64,000 nucleotides of DNA, from positions 6,431,201 through 6,495,200 of the forward strand of contig JAEVHH010000004.1 in assembly GCA_017607445.1 (NCBI GenBank), written 5' to 3'. Position 1 is the first letter of the stretch. Each line of letters starts with the position of its first letter. The notes under the pieces were generated by a model. That model was not told the origin of the DNA, made no database searches, and saw only the letters and a program-made list of their open reading frames with translations. Both the position numbers and the translations under genes were made by a program. The DNA is from Histoplasma ohiense. Taxonomy: Eukaryota > Ascomycota > Eurotiomycetes > Onygenales > Ajellomycetaceae. Shown in pieces: positions 1 to 12,154 of the stretch.

Positions 1-205
1 ACGCCAGAATTAATGAGGAGGGACATAACACACAGCACCATAGACAGCTGTAGCACATAGTGGTCGTCTATATAATGCTCACTGATATCTGTAGATATTA
101 GAAGATCAGCAATTAGCTTTGAATAATAGAGATTGCTACCTTCTTAACATCCTACATGTGTACTTCACACTACTTCCATAATTATACCTATAACCATCTC
201 TTACA
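1..205 (+). repeat. Gypsy-A 5' LTR (right part)
   Basis: These 205 bp recur at 8143-8347 with scattered transitions, in the same orientation and flanking a gag-pol region, so they are the long terminal repeats of one element. The window begins inside or at the edge of the LTR, so 205 bp is a minimum. A TATATAAT stretch at about 70-77 could serve as the promoter TATA box. The right border is near the TTACA at 201-205, where the two copies stop matching. Confidence 0.85.
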
Positions 206-311
206 ATTCTAATCACTTATAACTCTATTTGAGTGGTCTGTTGTTATGCACACCTACAATAAAGCACACAATGTTAGTTAAAACATGCAATATTAGTTAA
301 AAACACACAAG

Positions 312-1320
312 ATGGTTTCAACATGTGCAAGATTCCTTGAAAATCAACCTGAATCTTCTACTGCCTCCAATGATCACAATGCATGTTTGCAACAGTTGAA
401 TGATCAAATTCATGAACAAGAGCAGCAATTAGCTATTCTGCATGCACAACAGTGGCTCAATGAGTTGGAAGTGCAGATTCATAGAGATGCTCTCATCAAG
501 TCTCAATTAACTCAGAATATCACCACAGAATCACTGCAAAATCAATCTGTGAACAATACAGATGATGATAATGAAACACCACTAAGATTGAAGATTAAGA
601 ACTATTATTGAGGAAAAAATATATTAGAATTCAAGAACTATAAAGATTGCATATTGACTCTCTTTACATGCCACTGCTGATATTATTGAAAGAAAGAACA
701 TAAGATAAATGATGCTAAACTCTATCTTAATGCTCACATTAAGCAGAAATGGTTGAATTTTGTATCATTATATGAAAGATGTGGAGGAGCAACATCATTG
801 ACTTTTGACAATATGTTATCACATCTAGAAATGCAAATTAATGATCCACAGAATCAGTGTTGATTGACAAGCTAAAAATTTCAAGATGCAAAGCAACAAG
901 AATGACAATCAATACACAATTTCTCTAAATATCTCAAAGACTGAGAATACTACTTACCCTCATATAGTGAAGAACAAAGAATGAATAACTTGTATAGTAA
1001 AGCATTGAAGATACTACACACTGAACTCAACTGTTGAAATCAAGAGCCTCAGAACTATGAAGAGTTGCTTTGAACTCTACAGACTCTCAAGAAAAATATA
1101 TCAGAGCAACAGCATACTATTTGCAAAGAAAGATCTGCAATATTCATAGAAAATCAGTGTCATTCTGATAAATCTAGCAATCATCAAAACAAGAGGAAAC
1201 AAGAGGAACAAACAGATTCAACTGAACAAATCAAGAAAGATAAATATAACTGAATGAAGAAGTGTTCTCACTGTCATAAGAAGGGTCATATTGCAAATGA
1301 TTGTTGAATGTTACACTCTG
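312..1320 (+). pseudogene. Gypsy-A gag, decayed
   Basis: This is the capsid/nucleocapsid region of the first Ty3/Gypsy retrotransposon. An open stretch of 99 codons starts at 312 and is Gln/Asn-rich with coiled-coil character. The rest is broken mainly by TGA stops, as expected when CGA (Arg) or TGG (Trp) codons suffer C-to-T or G-to-A change. A zinc knuckle of the form C-x2-C-x4-H-x4-C is legible at 1263-1304 (CSHCHKKGHIANDC), which marks the nucleocapsid end. The next domain downstream is a retropepsin remnant. The gene cannot make an intact protein. Confidence 0.8.
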
Positions 1321-3189
1321 AAAAGTGTAACCAAGTTTGATAAGCAAAAAACCAACAATCTCAATTGTAGGAGCAGCTGCTGCATTGAGAATACAAACAA
1401 CTAAGCTGTGAGATAAACAGTTATTGGCAATGAATACATGGATGCTGACAGAAGTGAGATGGTCGATGATGTGAATGCTAGTGAATTCTGATGCAGATGT
1501 GAACTTTGTATCCCATATCTGAGCATCAAAATATTTCTTGAAGACAGAAGATAAATCAAAAGTAGTGGAAGCAGTTGATAATCATAAGATTAAATCATAT
1601 AAACAATGAAGAGCTGCAATGAAGATTATCAATGATGAACATGTTCTTCAGAAAGAATTCCACCATTTCAAAGAGACTGACATTAGCAGATATGACATAA
1701 TTTTGAGCATGCTGTGATTGAAAGCTGCAAACTCTGATATCAACTGGGTGTGAAGATGCTGAATCTATAGAAAAGCATTGAATATTAACCACATGCACCT
1801 GAATACTGCTAAAGAATTCACAACACTAATTGATGATGACAATATTATATTCACTGCCTTATCATTACAAGCTGCGAGTACAGCAACTGAGCCAAATATC
1901 CCAGATGATTATAAAGATTATCTTGATGTATTCCAAGAAGACATATCTGATGTGGAACATGCATCTCATGATCATGCCATAGATCTCAAACCTGGCAAGG
2001 AACCCTCATACTGACTGATATATAACTTATCACCTCAAGAACTCTCTGTTCTCTGAGAATATATTGAAAAGATGTTAGAGAAGAATTGAATATGTCCATT
2101 CAAGAGTCCAGCTGATGTGCCAGTATTATTCATGCCAAAGAAAGATGGAACCCTACATCTTTGTGTGGATTATTGAGAATTGAATGAAATAACAGTCAAG
2201 AATTGATATCCACTGCTCTTGATAAGTGAAATACTTGATAGATTAGCAGATGCCAAAATATATACACAACTGAATCTTAGAGATGCATATCACAGAATTC
2301 ACATACAAATGAGAAATGAATGAAAAACAGCATTTTGAACATGATATGAACACTTTGAATATCTAGTTTTACCTTTTGAACTAATCAATGCCTCTGCAAT
2401 CTTCCAATCTTATATCAACAAAGCCCTCAGCAACCTTTTAGACATATATTGCATGGCTTATCTCAATGATATTCTAATCTATTCAAACACACTTGATGAA
2501 CATATCATCCATGTTAAGAATGTGCTGGAACGGTTAAAGTGATGGAGACTATATGCCAAACTTAGTAAGTGTATGTTCCATGCAACAGAAATTGGATTTT
2601 TGAGTTTTGTGGTTACCACACAGAGCATTACTGTTGAGAAATACTGTGTTGACACAATTCTAGATTGGCCAGAACTGTGAACTATAAACAAATTGCAAAT
2701 ATTTCTAGAATTCATCAATTTCTATTGTTGATTCATATACAAGTTCTCGATAATAACAGCACCTCTGACTGAATTGTTAAAAGGTTATGAAATGAAAAGA
2801 GGAAAGAATAACACATCTGTCCAGTTAGACAAAAACTGCAAGCATGCAATTTTGCAGTTAAAAGAATGCTTTACAAAAGCACTGTTGTTGGTCCACTTTG
2901 ATTCACAGTGAAAACTCTGTATAGAAATGAATGGATCTGATGTTGCAATTGCTGCAGTAATATCACAATTAATGAATGATAGTCACTGACACTCAATTGT
3001 GTTTTGGTCTAGAAAGCTCACAGAAACAGAAAGATGTTATCAAATATATGATTTAGAAATGTTGCTGATTGTAGAAGCTTTCAGACAATGACATCACTAC
3101 TTACATGATAGCAGGCACCCAATAACTGTTTTATCTGATCATGCCAACCTCCAGTGCTTCATGACAATGAAGCAGCTAAATGGACATCA

Positions 3190-4443
3190 TTATTATTATT
3201 ATTATTCTTCAATTATAGATGTATACAGTCAGTGACTATGACATCTACCTGAAATACTTCAGGATTTTTCAAATCAAGAATATTCTAATATACAAAAACA
3301 ATTTGACACATGCATTAACAGAATTCCAGCCCAGAATCAAACAACTATTCAAACTATTCAATCCAAAAATAAAATCAAAAGAATGTCAATGGGTTAGCAC
3401 AACTCAACTTCAAAACAAAGGAAATAAATATTATAAAAGACAGCAGCTATTAAAAATCAACAGAAAAGAAAAAACATTTGCAATGACTATTATCAACAAA
3501 TAATGAAGCAAACTGCTTGAAACAAATGAAAATTAACAATAAACAAAGTTAAAGAAAAGATCAAAATAAAATAAACAAAAACAACTGATCTAAATATCAT
3601 CAAATGACACTATTCAAACAAGCTCTTGTAGCAACATTTGACTCATTTAAATATTCAATTAAGAACATATTTCCAGCTTTTGTATTGAATAACAAACTCA
3701 AATTTAACTGATTCAGTTGATACTTCTCTCTCAGTCTCAATCTTAGTTCTGAATACTTTGTACAAAGTAACAGAAGATGCTCTGGATTTTCATATAACTG
3801 ACAATCTGAACATAGATCATTTAAATCATCTTTAAACTTTGCTAAATATGATTTGAAATGTCCATGTCTAAGCTTTAGCTGCATTATTGTAGCAAAAAGT
3901 TTCTTCTTACACTTTATTGAGCAAGTCTTCCACTTTGGCTTAGTTTCAAATCTGGAATAATGCACACTTTTTCTTTGCATGAATCAGACATCTTGCCACT
4001 TTTGTAAACATAATTCTCTTATTCTTCTTTTAATAAAAGATCATGTTACAATTCTTTGACAGCAGACTTCTAACTCAGTGGCTCTTTTTGCAGCTTTATC
4101 AGCCATTTCATTGCCATATATACCCATGTGAGCAGGCACCCAGTGAAGATGAATAGAACAATTGAGTGAGATTTTTCTTTGAATATTTTGAAGACTTTTC
4201 AAAATCAGCTCTAGCATTGACTGTCCACTGCTGATTTTATTACTTTAAAGTCTTTTAAGCCCTGCTTGACTATCAGAGAATATTCAAATATACTCAAATC
4301 TTTTCCATTGTTCAATCTTCATTTCAATCAATTTGAAAGCTCTTGAAATTGCAAATAATTCAGCATTAAAAACTTCTGACTCTTTTCCAATTTGCCAAGA
4401 ATCAAGAATATAGTTTTTATCATTTTCTGAATATGCTATTCCA
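3190..4443 (-). mobile_element. 5'-truncated Tad-like LINE inserted in Gypsy-A RNase H
   Basis: This non-LTR retrotransposon lies in minus orientation. Its 3' tail is the (TTA)n run at 3190-3206, an AAT-repeat tail on its own strand. Exactly matching 14-bp direct repeats (CTAAATGGACATCA, 3176-3189 and 4444-4457) flank it and duplicate the host RNase H sequence, the footprint of target-primed reverse transcription. On the minus strand, 4440-3990 encodes a LINE-type RNase H with the motif HWVPAHMGIYGNEMADKAAK. Then 3980-3600 encodes a C-terminal region typical of fungal Tad elements (LRHGHFKSYL, a Cys pair, PEHLLLLC). The copy is 5' truncated. A sister copy lies at 25724-26820. Confidence 0.85.
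3600..3980 (-). pseudogene. LINE ORF2 C-terminal fragment
   Basis: This is an open 126-codon stretch at the 3' end of the truncated LINE. It follows the RNase H domain and carries the Cys-containing tail of Tad-clade ORF2 proteins: LRHGHFKSYLAKF, then CSDC, then PEHLLLLCTKY. It is only the end of a much longer polyprotein. The upstream reverse transcriptase and endonuclease are absent from this copy, so it cannot transpose. Confidence 0.75.
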
Positions 4444-6300
4444 CTAAATGGACATCAGATTCACTGAATGGAAATGCTCTCAGTGTTTGATTTTGAAATA
4501 GAGCACTGTTCTGAGAAAAATAATCCTGCAGATGCATCAAGTCATTGCTCAGATTTTGTAAAACACACAGCTCTCTTGACAGAGCTCTCTATTCTGCAAG
4601 AGAAGCTGCATAAGAGGATCTTTAAGTCACTAAAGACAAAAGAAAACACAAAGTTAGATCAATGTGTCAAGATGATGTGAAAAGATCTGCAAGCTAATGA
4701 AAATTGTTGAGTGAAGAGATCTGTAGTCATCAAAGATAACAACCTCTGCAGAATAAAGAACACATTTGTGAATGAAAATAAAATTACAGATGTTATAGAA
4801 TTAAATTTAGAGACTCTGATATTATAAATTCTAACTATCAAAATATTTGAATCTGAAATAGTTTATTGTGAAGAGATAGCTGAATCTATTATTGAACTTT
4901 TACTATAGATTTAGAATAGAGATACTGATATATCTAAACTTTATAAAAGATTAGAGATGAATAATACTAGTGTAGATAATTGTTCAATCTGAGCAGTAGA
5001 TAAAAATGATCTGCTCAGAAAAGATGATAAAGTCTACATACTGCAAGACAAGACTGTAAGACATGAAATAATGAAAATGAATCACAATGATTCTCAAGAT
5101 GATCATTTTGAATGTGACAAAATCATTGAAGCCATCAAATGCAAGTACTTATGACATGATATGAGTGATGAGATTGCAGAATATGTGAGAACTTGCAATG
5201 TTTGTCAATGTGTCAAGATATCACAGCACAAGCTGTATGGATTGCTACAATCACATTCAGTGCCAGATAAGAAATGGCATACAATTAGCATGGACTTTAT
5301 TGAAGACCTGTCAGATAATAAAAAGAGAAGTCAAATCTATAATACTATTGTTGTATTTATTGATTTATTCATCAAATGAGTCATAATTGTGCTCACATCT
5401 TCAGAGCTAGATGCAGAAGAACTTGCAGATATTATTGTATGAAGAATTACAAAGAACTTTGATCTATCTGCAAACATTATTAGTGACTGAGATTCATTAA
5501 TAAATAGCAAGTTTTGATTGACATTATGTTATCTGCTTCATGTCTGATGAAAATTATCGATGACATTCCACCCGCAAACCGACGGCCAGACAGAACAATT
5601 GAACCAGATGATTGAACATTATCTTCACATATATTGCAGCTATCAGCAAGATAATTGAATAGAATGGATTCCTCTGACACAATGAGCATATAACAACATC
5701 TTTCATGCATTGATAAAAATGACATCATCTGAAGCAATGATCAGTCGATCAACTGAACTTTGTATAGACATGGAATCTCCAAGCACAGATGTGTCAAAAT
5801 CAGCAATGAAACAAGTGGAACAGATGAAGCAAGTGAAGAATAAGATCTGAGAATGTCTGAAAGCTGTCAAAGCAGCTGAGAAAAAGTATTATGATCAGTG
5901 TCATATATCAAAAAGCTTTAAAATAGAGAACTGGATAATGCTGTGTGCAAAAAATATATTCACCTTGCAATTCTCACTCAAACTAGATCATTGATTTTTG
6001 AGTCTCTTTCAAATAATTGATATCCACAGTACACAGGTGTACAAACTGAAACTTATATCATAATATAAAGAAATTCATCTTATATTCCATGTTTTCCTTC
6101 TTGAATCTTATCACATGTGCAATGGACAAATCCTGCAAGCAGAACTGATAATTATAGATGTGCAAGAGAAATGAGAAGTTGAAGCTATATTAGACAAGTG
6201 TCAATACTGTGATCAAACACAATATCTTGTCAAATGAAAAGATTGTACAGACACAGATAATTCTTGAGAATCTGAGAAAAACTTAATGAACAGTCAGAAG

Positions 6301-8142
6301 TACTTGAAACAGTTTAATAAAATCTATCAGAAGTCAGTCAGTAAATGAAAACAAAGAAGATGACAATGATTGTTGAATATACTTATTCCACTCAGAGATT
6401 AAAAAACAGATCTGCCTCAGCTTGATCAGTGTCATTTGAGAAATTGTCATCAGAACAAACCTGCTTATTATCCTAGATTTTTTCAACTGATGAAGCATGA
6501 CATTTCAACAATGATTTGAGAGCTGTGATCAGCAATGTAATCATCAGAATCTCATCAATCACTGTTTCAGCTGAAGCCTCAGAAGAACTGTCTTATTGAA
6601 TCTCTCAAATCTTCACAGCAAAGGATTTAACTGCCACAGTCACAGCACTCTGCAAAATGTTAATATTCAAAATGTCTGCATCAGTGACAATTAGATTCTC
6701 AGCAGTGTTGATAACTGTCTGAGTCAATTCAACAACATCTACTGACATCTAATAGAAAGTTAATATTATATACTGTAAAAACATTTGTTTTGAATAATAA
6801 CTTATCAGAATGCAGATGTGCTTTGTCACTGAGTAGTGCTTGCATTTTTTGCATCAATCCTCAGCAGACTCACAATGATGATGAGGGGACATTGTCAAAT
6901 ATTGAATACAACAACAGCAATATGCTGCTGTGTTTCTTTCTAACACTTCAACAGAACCATTCACTTTCTCATTTTCATCTATATTATCAGTCAACTCAAA
7001 TAACATACCAAGATCTTGACTCAGTAAGAATGACACTGATGTAATAGCAGAATGTGAAAACATACTTTCTGAAATGCTGCTATGATCAAATACCACACTC
7101 TGCTGTGACAACAGATCATCAGAGTTTATATAGAATTCTAAAACCTCATCTGCATTCTTGTAGATCTGCACATCAAGTACAAACCTTGCAACAACAGTTT
7201 GATACATAGCAAATCTCTCATCTGAAACTTCATTGAAGAGCAGCATCTTGTGAAATTCATTGATCAAAGATTGATCAGTTTTGTGAAAGTGCTCAGACAT
7301 CTATAACTCATTAGTACTTTTAACAATCTCAGTTTAAGAAAACTTACAGCAGCACAACTTCTATTTGATATATGATAGATATGACAGCATGTTCATTCAT
7401 TGTTCACAAAGCAAGGATATATTGAAGGGTTCTGCAACCTCTCCAGACAATCCAAGCAAATGCTCTCAATGGCAGACAGTATATCACTCTTTATAGACTC
7501 CGAATCAGCAATAGAAACAGCTGGTTCTGACATTCTATCATAACTTTAATCAGTACCAAGACCTTGTTCAAAGAAGGAGGAGAAGCAAAAGCAATAAGAA
7601 AGAAAAACAGATGTTGAAGATTGGAATCAATATTGCAATATTAGTCAAAAGAATTGCAACAACACAAAACTCAACCCAAAATGGAAAATGCAACCACACA
7701 ATCAAAACTTCGAATTTCACAATAAAAATTGCATAGAAAGATACAGTGTACTTTGTTTGATAAATTGATGTATTCTTTTTTAATAAAAAATTGTTAGTGG
7801 TGATGTTGGTGATGATTTTTGATGAAGTGTAATTTTTAATGTAGAAGTCAAAGAAAAGAGATTCAGAAGTTGTGTCTAAATTGTGATTGAACTGCAATAA
7901 CACTGAAGATGGAAAAACATTCTTCTGAAACAGCAATACTTTGAAATTAATCTCAACAATTAATTCAGCCCAATTCTGTGAACTCTATACAATATTAATC
8001 ACACAGCACATGTTATGAACTTTGCATGTTGCAGTAAGAAGCTCTGAGAACCAGGTCTTTGAAGAAGAAAGATAATTGTAATAGACACAACAGAGATATC
8101 TATATTAGAAAATAGCTATGTGATGATAGAAGAACACAGAAC
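6301..8142. other. Long Gypsy-A region between chromodomain and 3' LTR
   Basis: Some 1.8 kb lie between the end of pol and the 3' LTR. The plus strand is closed by stops in all frames. The minus strand has two of the longest open stretches of the repeat compartment: 7300-6854 (148 codons) and 7936-7568 (122 codons, very hydrophobic and Phe/Leu/Ile-rich at its end). I recognise no domain. The region may be a noncoding tail or may have held an antisense reading frame. Confidence 0.5.
6854..7300 (-). CDS. Possible antisense ORF in Gypsy-A 3' region
   Basis: The frame starts with ATG at 7300 and runs 148 codons without a stop on the strand opposite pol. The composition looks protein-like: acidic, mixed, with few low-complexity runs apart from a Tyr-(Cys)4 patch near its end. 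It resembles no family I know. In a region where most frames are broken every 20-40 codons, 148 codons stands out. CpG-directed mutation creates mainly TGA on the pol strand and removes few codons on this strand, so chance survival is possible. No intron or promoter evidence supports it. Confidence 0.25.
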   Translation of the reverse strand: MSEHFHKTDQSLINEFHKMLLFNEVSDERFAMYQTVVARFVLDVQIYKNADEVLEFYINSDDLLSQQSVVFDHSSISESMFSHSAITSVSFLLSQDLGMLFELTDNIDENEKVNGSVEVLERNTAAYCCCCIQYLTMSPHHHCESAED

Positions 8143-8347
8143 ACGCCAGAATTAATGAGAAGGAACATAGCACACAGCACCATAGACAGTCATAGCATGT
8201 AGTGGTCATCTATATAATGCTCACTGATATCTGTAGATATTAGAAGATCAGTGATTAGCTTTGAATAATAGAGATTGCTACCTTCTTAACATTCTATATG
8301 CGTACTTCACACTACTCCCATAATTATACCTATAACCATATCTTACA
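8143..8347 (+). repeat. Gypsy-A 3' LTR
   Basis: This matches 1-205 along its whole length with transitions such as GTCGTC/GTCATC and CATCCTACATGTG/CATTCTATATGCG. It closes the first element. Since position 1 is the window edge, the LTR may begin somewhat before 8143, and the target duplication cannot be checked. The following base run belongs to a different chromovirus fragment. Confidence 0.85.
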
Positions 8348-8360
8348 AATACATACAGAA

Positions 8361-9530
8361 TTGCAACATGTGTCAATGAAGCAAATCAAACAGACACACA
8401 CTGTATGAAAAGATGCAATCAATACCAGTTTTATGAAAACCATGAACATCAATAGCAATGAACTTTATTGTCAAATTGCCTAAGTCAAGAGAATCTAGAA
8501 CAGGGATACACTACAACTCTATCTTAATGATAACAGACAGATTGATGAAGTACATCTACTTCATACTGTTCAAAGAAGCAACATCAGCACCCAAGACAGT
8601 ATATGTGATTTTATGAAATGTGTTCACCAATCACAGAACATCAGAAGAGATAATCACAGACAGAGATATCAAGTTTGCATCAAAATTTTGACAGATCTTG
8701 ATAGTCAAAATGAGAATCAAAAACAAAATATCAACAGTGTACCACCCACAGATGAATGAACAAATAGAAAGATTGAATCAGACAATTGAACAGTATCTCA
8801 GATGCTATATCAATTATCAACAAAACAATTAAATTGAACTACTATCAATGGCACAGATAGCATACAACAGTTCAAAAAATACAACAACAGAATTCACATC
8901 ATTTTTCATCAATTATGAAAGAGAATCAGACATGCAAAGAATGGAACTGCTCATGAAGAACTTGACAAATGAAGCAATAGAGAAAGCAAATCTGCTTCAT
9001 AAGTTGCACAAACAGTTAGTATTAGACATCAATTTTGTGACAAAATGAGTCAAAGAATACTATGACAAAAGGTATCAGAAGATATCTCAGTTTAAAAAGA
9101 GAAAGAAAGTGTTTCTACTACAACAAAACATTAAAATCAAAAGATCAAGCAACAAGTTGAACTTTAAAAAATTAGAATCCTTCAAAATTTTGCAGAAAAT
9201 CAGACCAGTTAATTACAAACTTAAACTATCAGACACCATGCATATACACCTGAATTTCCATGTTTCACTACTGGAAAAAGTGTCTAAAAATGCAGAACAA
9301 TACTGAACAGAAATTGACACTGAAGAATCAGAATACAAAGTTGAGAAAATACTGAGAAAACAAAAGATTAACAACAAGAATTACTATCTGATAAAATGGA
9401 AAGAATATGATACCTCAGAAAACACCTGAGAATCTATGGAGAATTTGAAGAATGCAAAGAATGCAATCCAACATTTTCAGCAGCAGAAGCCACAGAAGAA
9501 TCAAGAAAATCTAGAAAAACAATATCATCA
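8361..9530 (+). pseudogene. Gypsy-C integrase-chromodomain fragment
   Basis: This is the 3' half of pol from a chromovirus distinct from Gypsy-A. The reading begins inside integrase just after the Gypsy-A LTR, so the Gypsy-A insertion or a deletion removed the rest. Visible landmarks are the first catalytic Asp region (SIAMNFIVKLPKS, Asp changed to Asn), DRDIKFASKF near 8660, YHPQMNEQIERLNQTIEQY near 8740-8810, a GPY/F-like segment near 9190-9240 (FKILQKIRPVNYKLKL, then HIHLNFHVSLLEK), and a chromodomain near 9335-9480 (VEKILRKQKI...YYLIKWKEYDTSENT). Several stops interrupt it. Confidence 0.8.
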
Positions 9531-10429
9531 AAAGAAACAAGAAAATCAGTGATGTCAAGAATAGAAGAATCAATTTCAACAGAAGAAGTGAAAGATTTCT
9601 TTTTATTCAAAAACTTAAGAACTTTCAGATCTCTTCAAAGGAATTTGAACTGATGATATTCAAGAAAATCCACACTTTATTTTAACTGTTTCAATTTGAT
9701 AATGATCCTCAACAGAGAACTACTAAGTTCATTCAGACAAGCACTCAATTCACTCACTGAATTCTCACTCACTTGAATATCTGATTTCATCTTTTTCTTG
9801 ACATGATTCAGTTTCAATCACTCTTCTTCAGAAATCAACTCTTGTTCACAACAACAATCATGACAGACACACTCTGAACATTTCTTATGTGAAGAAAGAA
9901 CATGACATTTGATGTCAAGTTCAAAACAGTGATTACAACAGATGAGCATAATAAAACTCTGAGCAACAATGATATCAGCAAGATAAGCTCAACAGAGAAA
10001 GAAAGATGTCATACTGCAATTCAGAAAGTAAAACCTTACTCACAGAAAAATACAAGAGAGAACTCAGTCATTTATTTATACACTCACTGAGACAGCTCAT
10101 AAAGAGAGGAAGAGAATGATGTTATAAATCTGCAGCACAAATCAGAGCTTATTGAATAAGAATCAAAAAGATACAGAAACAGAACAACTCATAATCAACA
10201 CTAATATGAAATCATATAACTGCTCACTCTGATCACTGTGCTCACCATGATCATCAGTGAGCAAAGTGAGCAAGTGAGCAGAGTGAGCAAGATATTTTGT
10301 ATGAGAACTCAAATATATTTAAACACACTCATTACTCTTAGAATCAAAAAGCTTATCTTCTTGATCACAATCAATCTTATTTTCATTCTATTTTTTATCA
10401 CATTTTTACTTATACTCAGTTATATAGTA
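9531..10429. other. 3' tail of Gypsy-C, no recognisable gene
   Basis: This AT-rich, CpG-poor sequence follows the chromodomain. It begins Gln/Lys-rich in continuation of the pol frame and then becomes uninterpretable. A 62-codon open stretch at 9902-10090 is not supported by anything else. The interval includes a cluster of GTGAGCA motifs at 10221-10289. Confidence 0.5.
10221..10289. repeat. GTGAGCA/TGCTCAC inverted motif cluster
   Basis: Two GCTCAC-type motifs on the left (10221-10245) face four GTGAGCA-type motifs on the right (10256-10289). They form an imperfect palindrome that could fold into a hairpin of about 25 bp. It sits in the noncoding tail of Gypsy-C, just before an LTR-like segment. 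Confidence 0.5.
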
Positions 10430-10760
10430 TGACTATAAGCTCATCTTAAGTATACTTCTTCATAACATATATCTTAAGTATCCACTCTATCTTGTAAGCT
10501 CTATTAAATATTTTTATTGTCTATCTTAGACCACTGCTGTAGCTATTGCTAGTCATTCTAGATATTCCCTTTGATGTTATATCTAAACCTGTGATAGTGG
10601 CACTATCTCCTGATTCAGTGAACAAGCTCAGCAACACTATATAAGCCCCGACCTTATCTTATATCCAGTGAGAAGCTTGCTGAGTTAGAGACTCGGTAGC
10701 AAGAACTCTTGATTGCAAATATAATATCTTCTTACATTCTGATATAAGAGTTGCAGATAA
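10430..10760 (+). promoter_or_regulatory. Possible Gypsy-C LTR or promoter-like segment
   Basis: This segment has more complex sequence than its surroundings, with a TATATAAG box at about 10639 followed by GCCCCGACC, one of the few CpG sites in the neighbourhood. Its position after a chromodomain and tail, and its TATA layout resembling that of the Gypsy-A LTR, suggest a 3' LTR. No second copy is in the window to prove it or to fix its ends. Confidence 0.35.
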
Positions 10761-11600
10761 TCAAGAACTACTCATAATCAATCTGATTTAGAGAGATTCT
10801 GAATGAAAATAAATAAGTTTTTGATTTCTTCAATCAACAAAGAAGATGAAGATACTCATCTGATAAGCTGAAAGTATACAAAGACAGAGAAGTGATACAG
10901 AAGTTGATGTAAATGAATATGACACAGAGATTTTTGTCTATCATAATTTCAATAACACAGAGACTCTGTACAATTTCATCTATAAAAGTTAGAATAAAAA
11001 TTATAGAAAAGAGATAAGAAAAGATATAATATACACTCAACACAATCAGTACAAATGACAGCAGAATTTAGAGAATGTATAAAATTGTTAAAAGTTTTGT
11101 ATTTACTTCAAATAAGAAGTATGACAGATGAATAACTGATGAATCAGATTGTGTTGTACAGTACTTGCATATGAAATCATGTTTTGACAGAGACAGTGAG
11201 AGTGGAAGAGAGGCATGGTGAATAGAGAAGAGAATCATGAAAAATGTACAGAGCCTCTTGAAAATCAGATGAAAGAGAGAAATCAGTGTGAGAGAAAAAA
11301 AAGAAATTAACAGAGATGAAAGAGAGAGAATCAGTGAAAGTGAAAAAGACAGTGATAGAGAATAATACAGAGATATTCATCATCTCAGCATCTTTATAAA
11401 CATTATCACTGCTGTCTATATTCTCATCAACTGTTTCACTGATGTTGTCATTGTCACACTCTGCTCTCACAACATCAGCAGAGGTGATCTTCTCAACAGA
11501 AGTGAGATTGCACACAGAAGAGACATTGAAAGAGAAGATAGAATAATCACAAACAAAATATACACTCTGATAATAAGAAGTAGAAGCTAACAACAGTTAA
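10761..11600. other. Unassigned AT-rich segment left of Gypsy-B1
   Basis: This purine-biased plus strand has two minus-strand open stretches, 11043-10834 (69 codons) and 11593-11177 (138 codons, acidic then Phe/Ser-rich). Neither resembles a known family. It was contiguous with 25104 onward before B1 inserted, as the GTTAA/GTTAG duplications at 11596-11600 and 25104-25108 show. Confidence 0.4.
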
Positions 11601-12134
11601 TGTGATGAGTTAGCATTCATTAGTAATTAACTTACACAATCAACTCTTCTTCTGCATTCACTTATTTCTGATTGTTGTGATTTTGTGTAACTCTTAATGT
11701 TCTTCCACTTCATGCTCTGTGCTTGTGTAGTTTCTAATAATTCTTTCATATAGCTCTTAATATTCTTCTGCTCTGTGCTTCATGCTTGTATAGTCTCTAA
11801 CAATTCTTTTATATAGTTTCTAACATTCTCCCACTCTGTGTTCTGCATTTATATAGTCTCTAATAATTTTTCTGTATAGCTTTCAATGATTCTCTCATCT
11901 CACACTCTATACTTATGTAGTTTTTAATGATTCTTCTGTGTAGTTTTTAATATTCTTCTGCTCTGCATTTTACTGTGAAGTTGCTTCTGATATTTTTTCA
12001 TCTCAAACTTCTTTCTATAAGAATTCTCTTTGTACAATCTTTTCTTCTGATTTCTTTTCTCTTTCTTTTCTTAATCAATTTGTAATCTGTAATTAGAATA
12101 GTATCAAATCATTAATCAAAATATGTTCATTACA
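11601..12134 (+). repeat. Gypsy-B1 5' LTR (534 bp)
   Basis: The LTR starts TGTGATGAGTTAG and ends CATTACA, matching the TGTGATG...GTTACA borders of all Gypsy-B LTRs. The body is built of diverged 63-bp tandem units ending in TATAG/TGTAG, followed by a 40-bp block containing TTTTACTGTGAAG and then a conserved end. Confidence 0.85.
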
Positions 12135-12154
12135 TTACAAATTAATTCTTCTGC

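Larger units (their letters stand above)
1378..6300 (+). pseudogene. Gypsy-A pol (PR-RT-RNaseH-IN-chromodomain), decayed and interrupted
   Basis: Domain order is that of a chromovirus. A retropepsin remnant at about 1478-1520 reads NSDADVNFVSHI, where the active-site Asp-Ser-Gly has become Asn-Ser-Asp. Reverse transcriptase lies at about 2090-2600; its catalytic box reads YLND at 2459-2470 instead of YxDD. RNase H (about 2880-3189) is split by a LINE and resumes after 4457. Integrase (about 5040-5800) shows zinc-binding His/Cys and a CNVCQC motif near 5190, then the catalytic Asp in a MDFIEDL context near 5290 and a QTDGQTEQLNQ segment near 5578. A chromodomain-like end (EAILDK..YLVK.KD) lies near 6175-6270. 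In-frame stops are mostly TGA. Nonfunctional. Confidence 0.85.

Noticed and set aside
3219..3503. Plus-strand 94-codon protein, also at 26790-26452 in reverse
   Set aside because: It is the complement of the LINE 3' untranslated region. It is shared by both copies only because the DNA is repeated.
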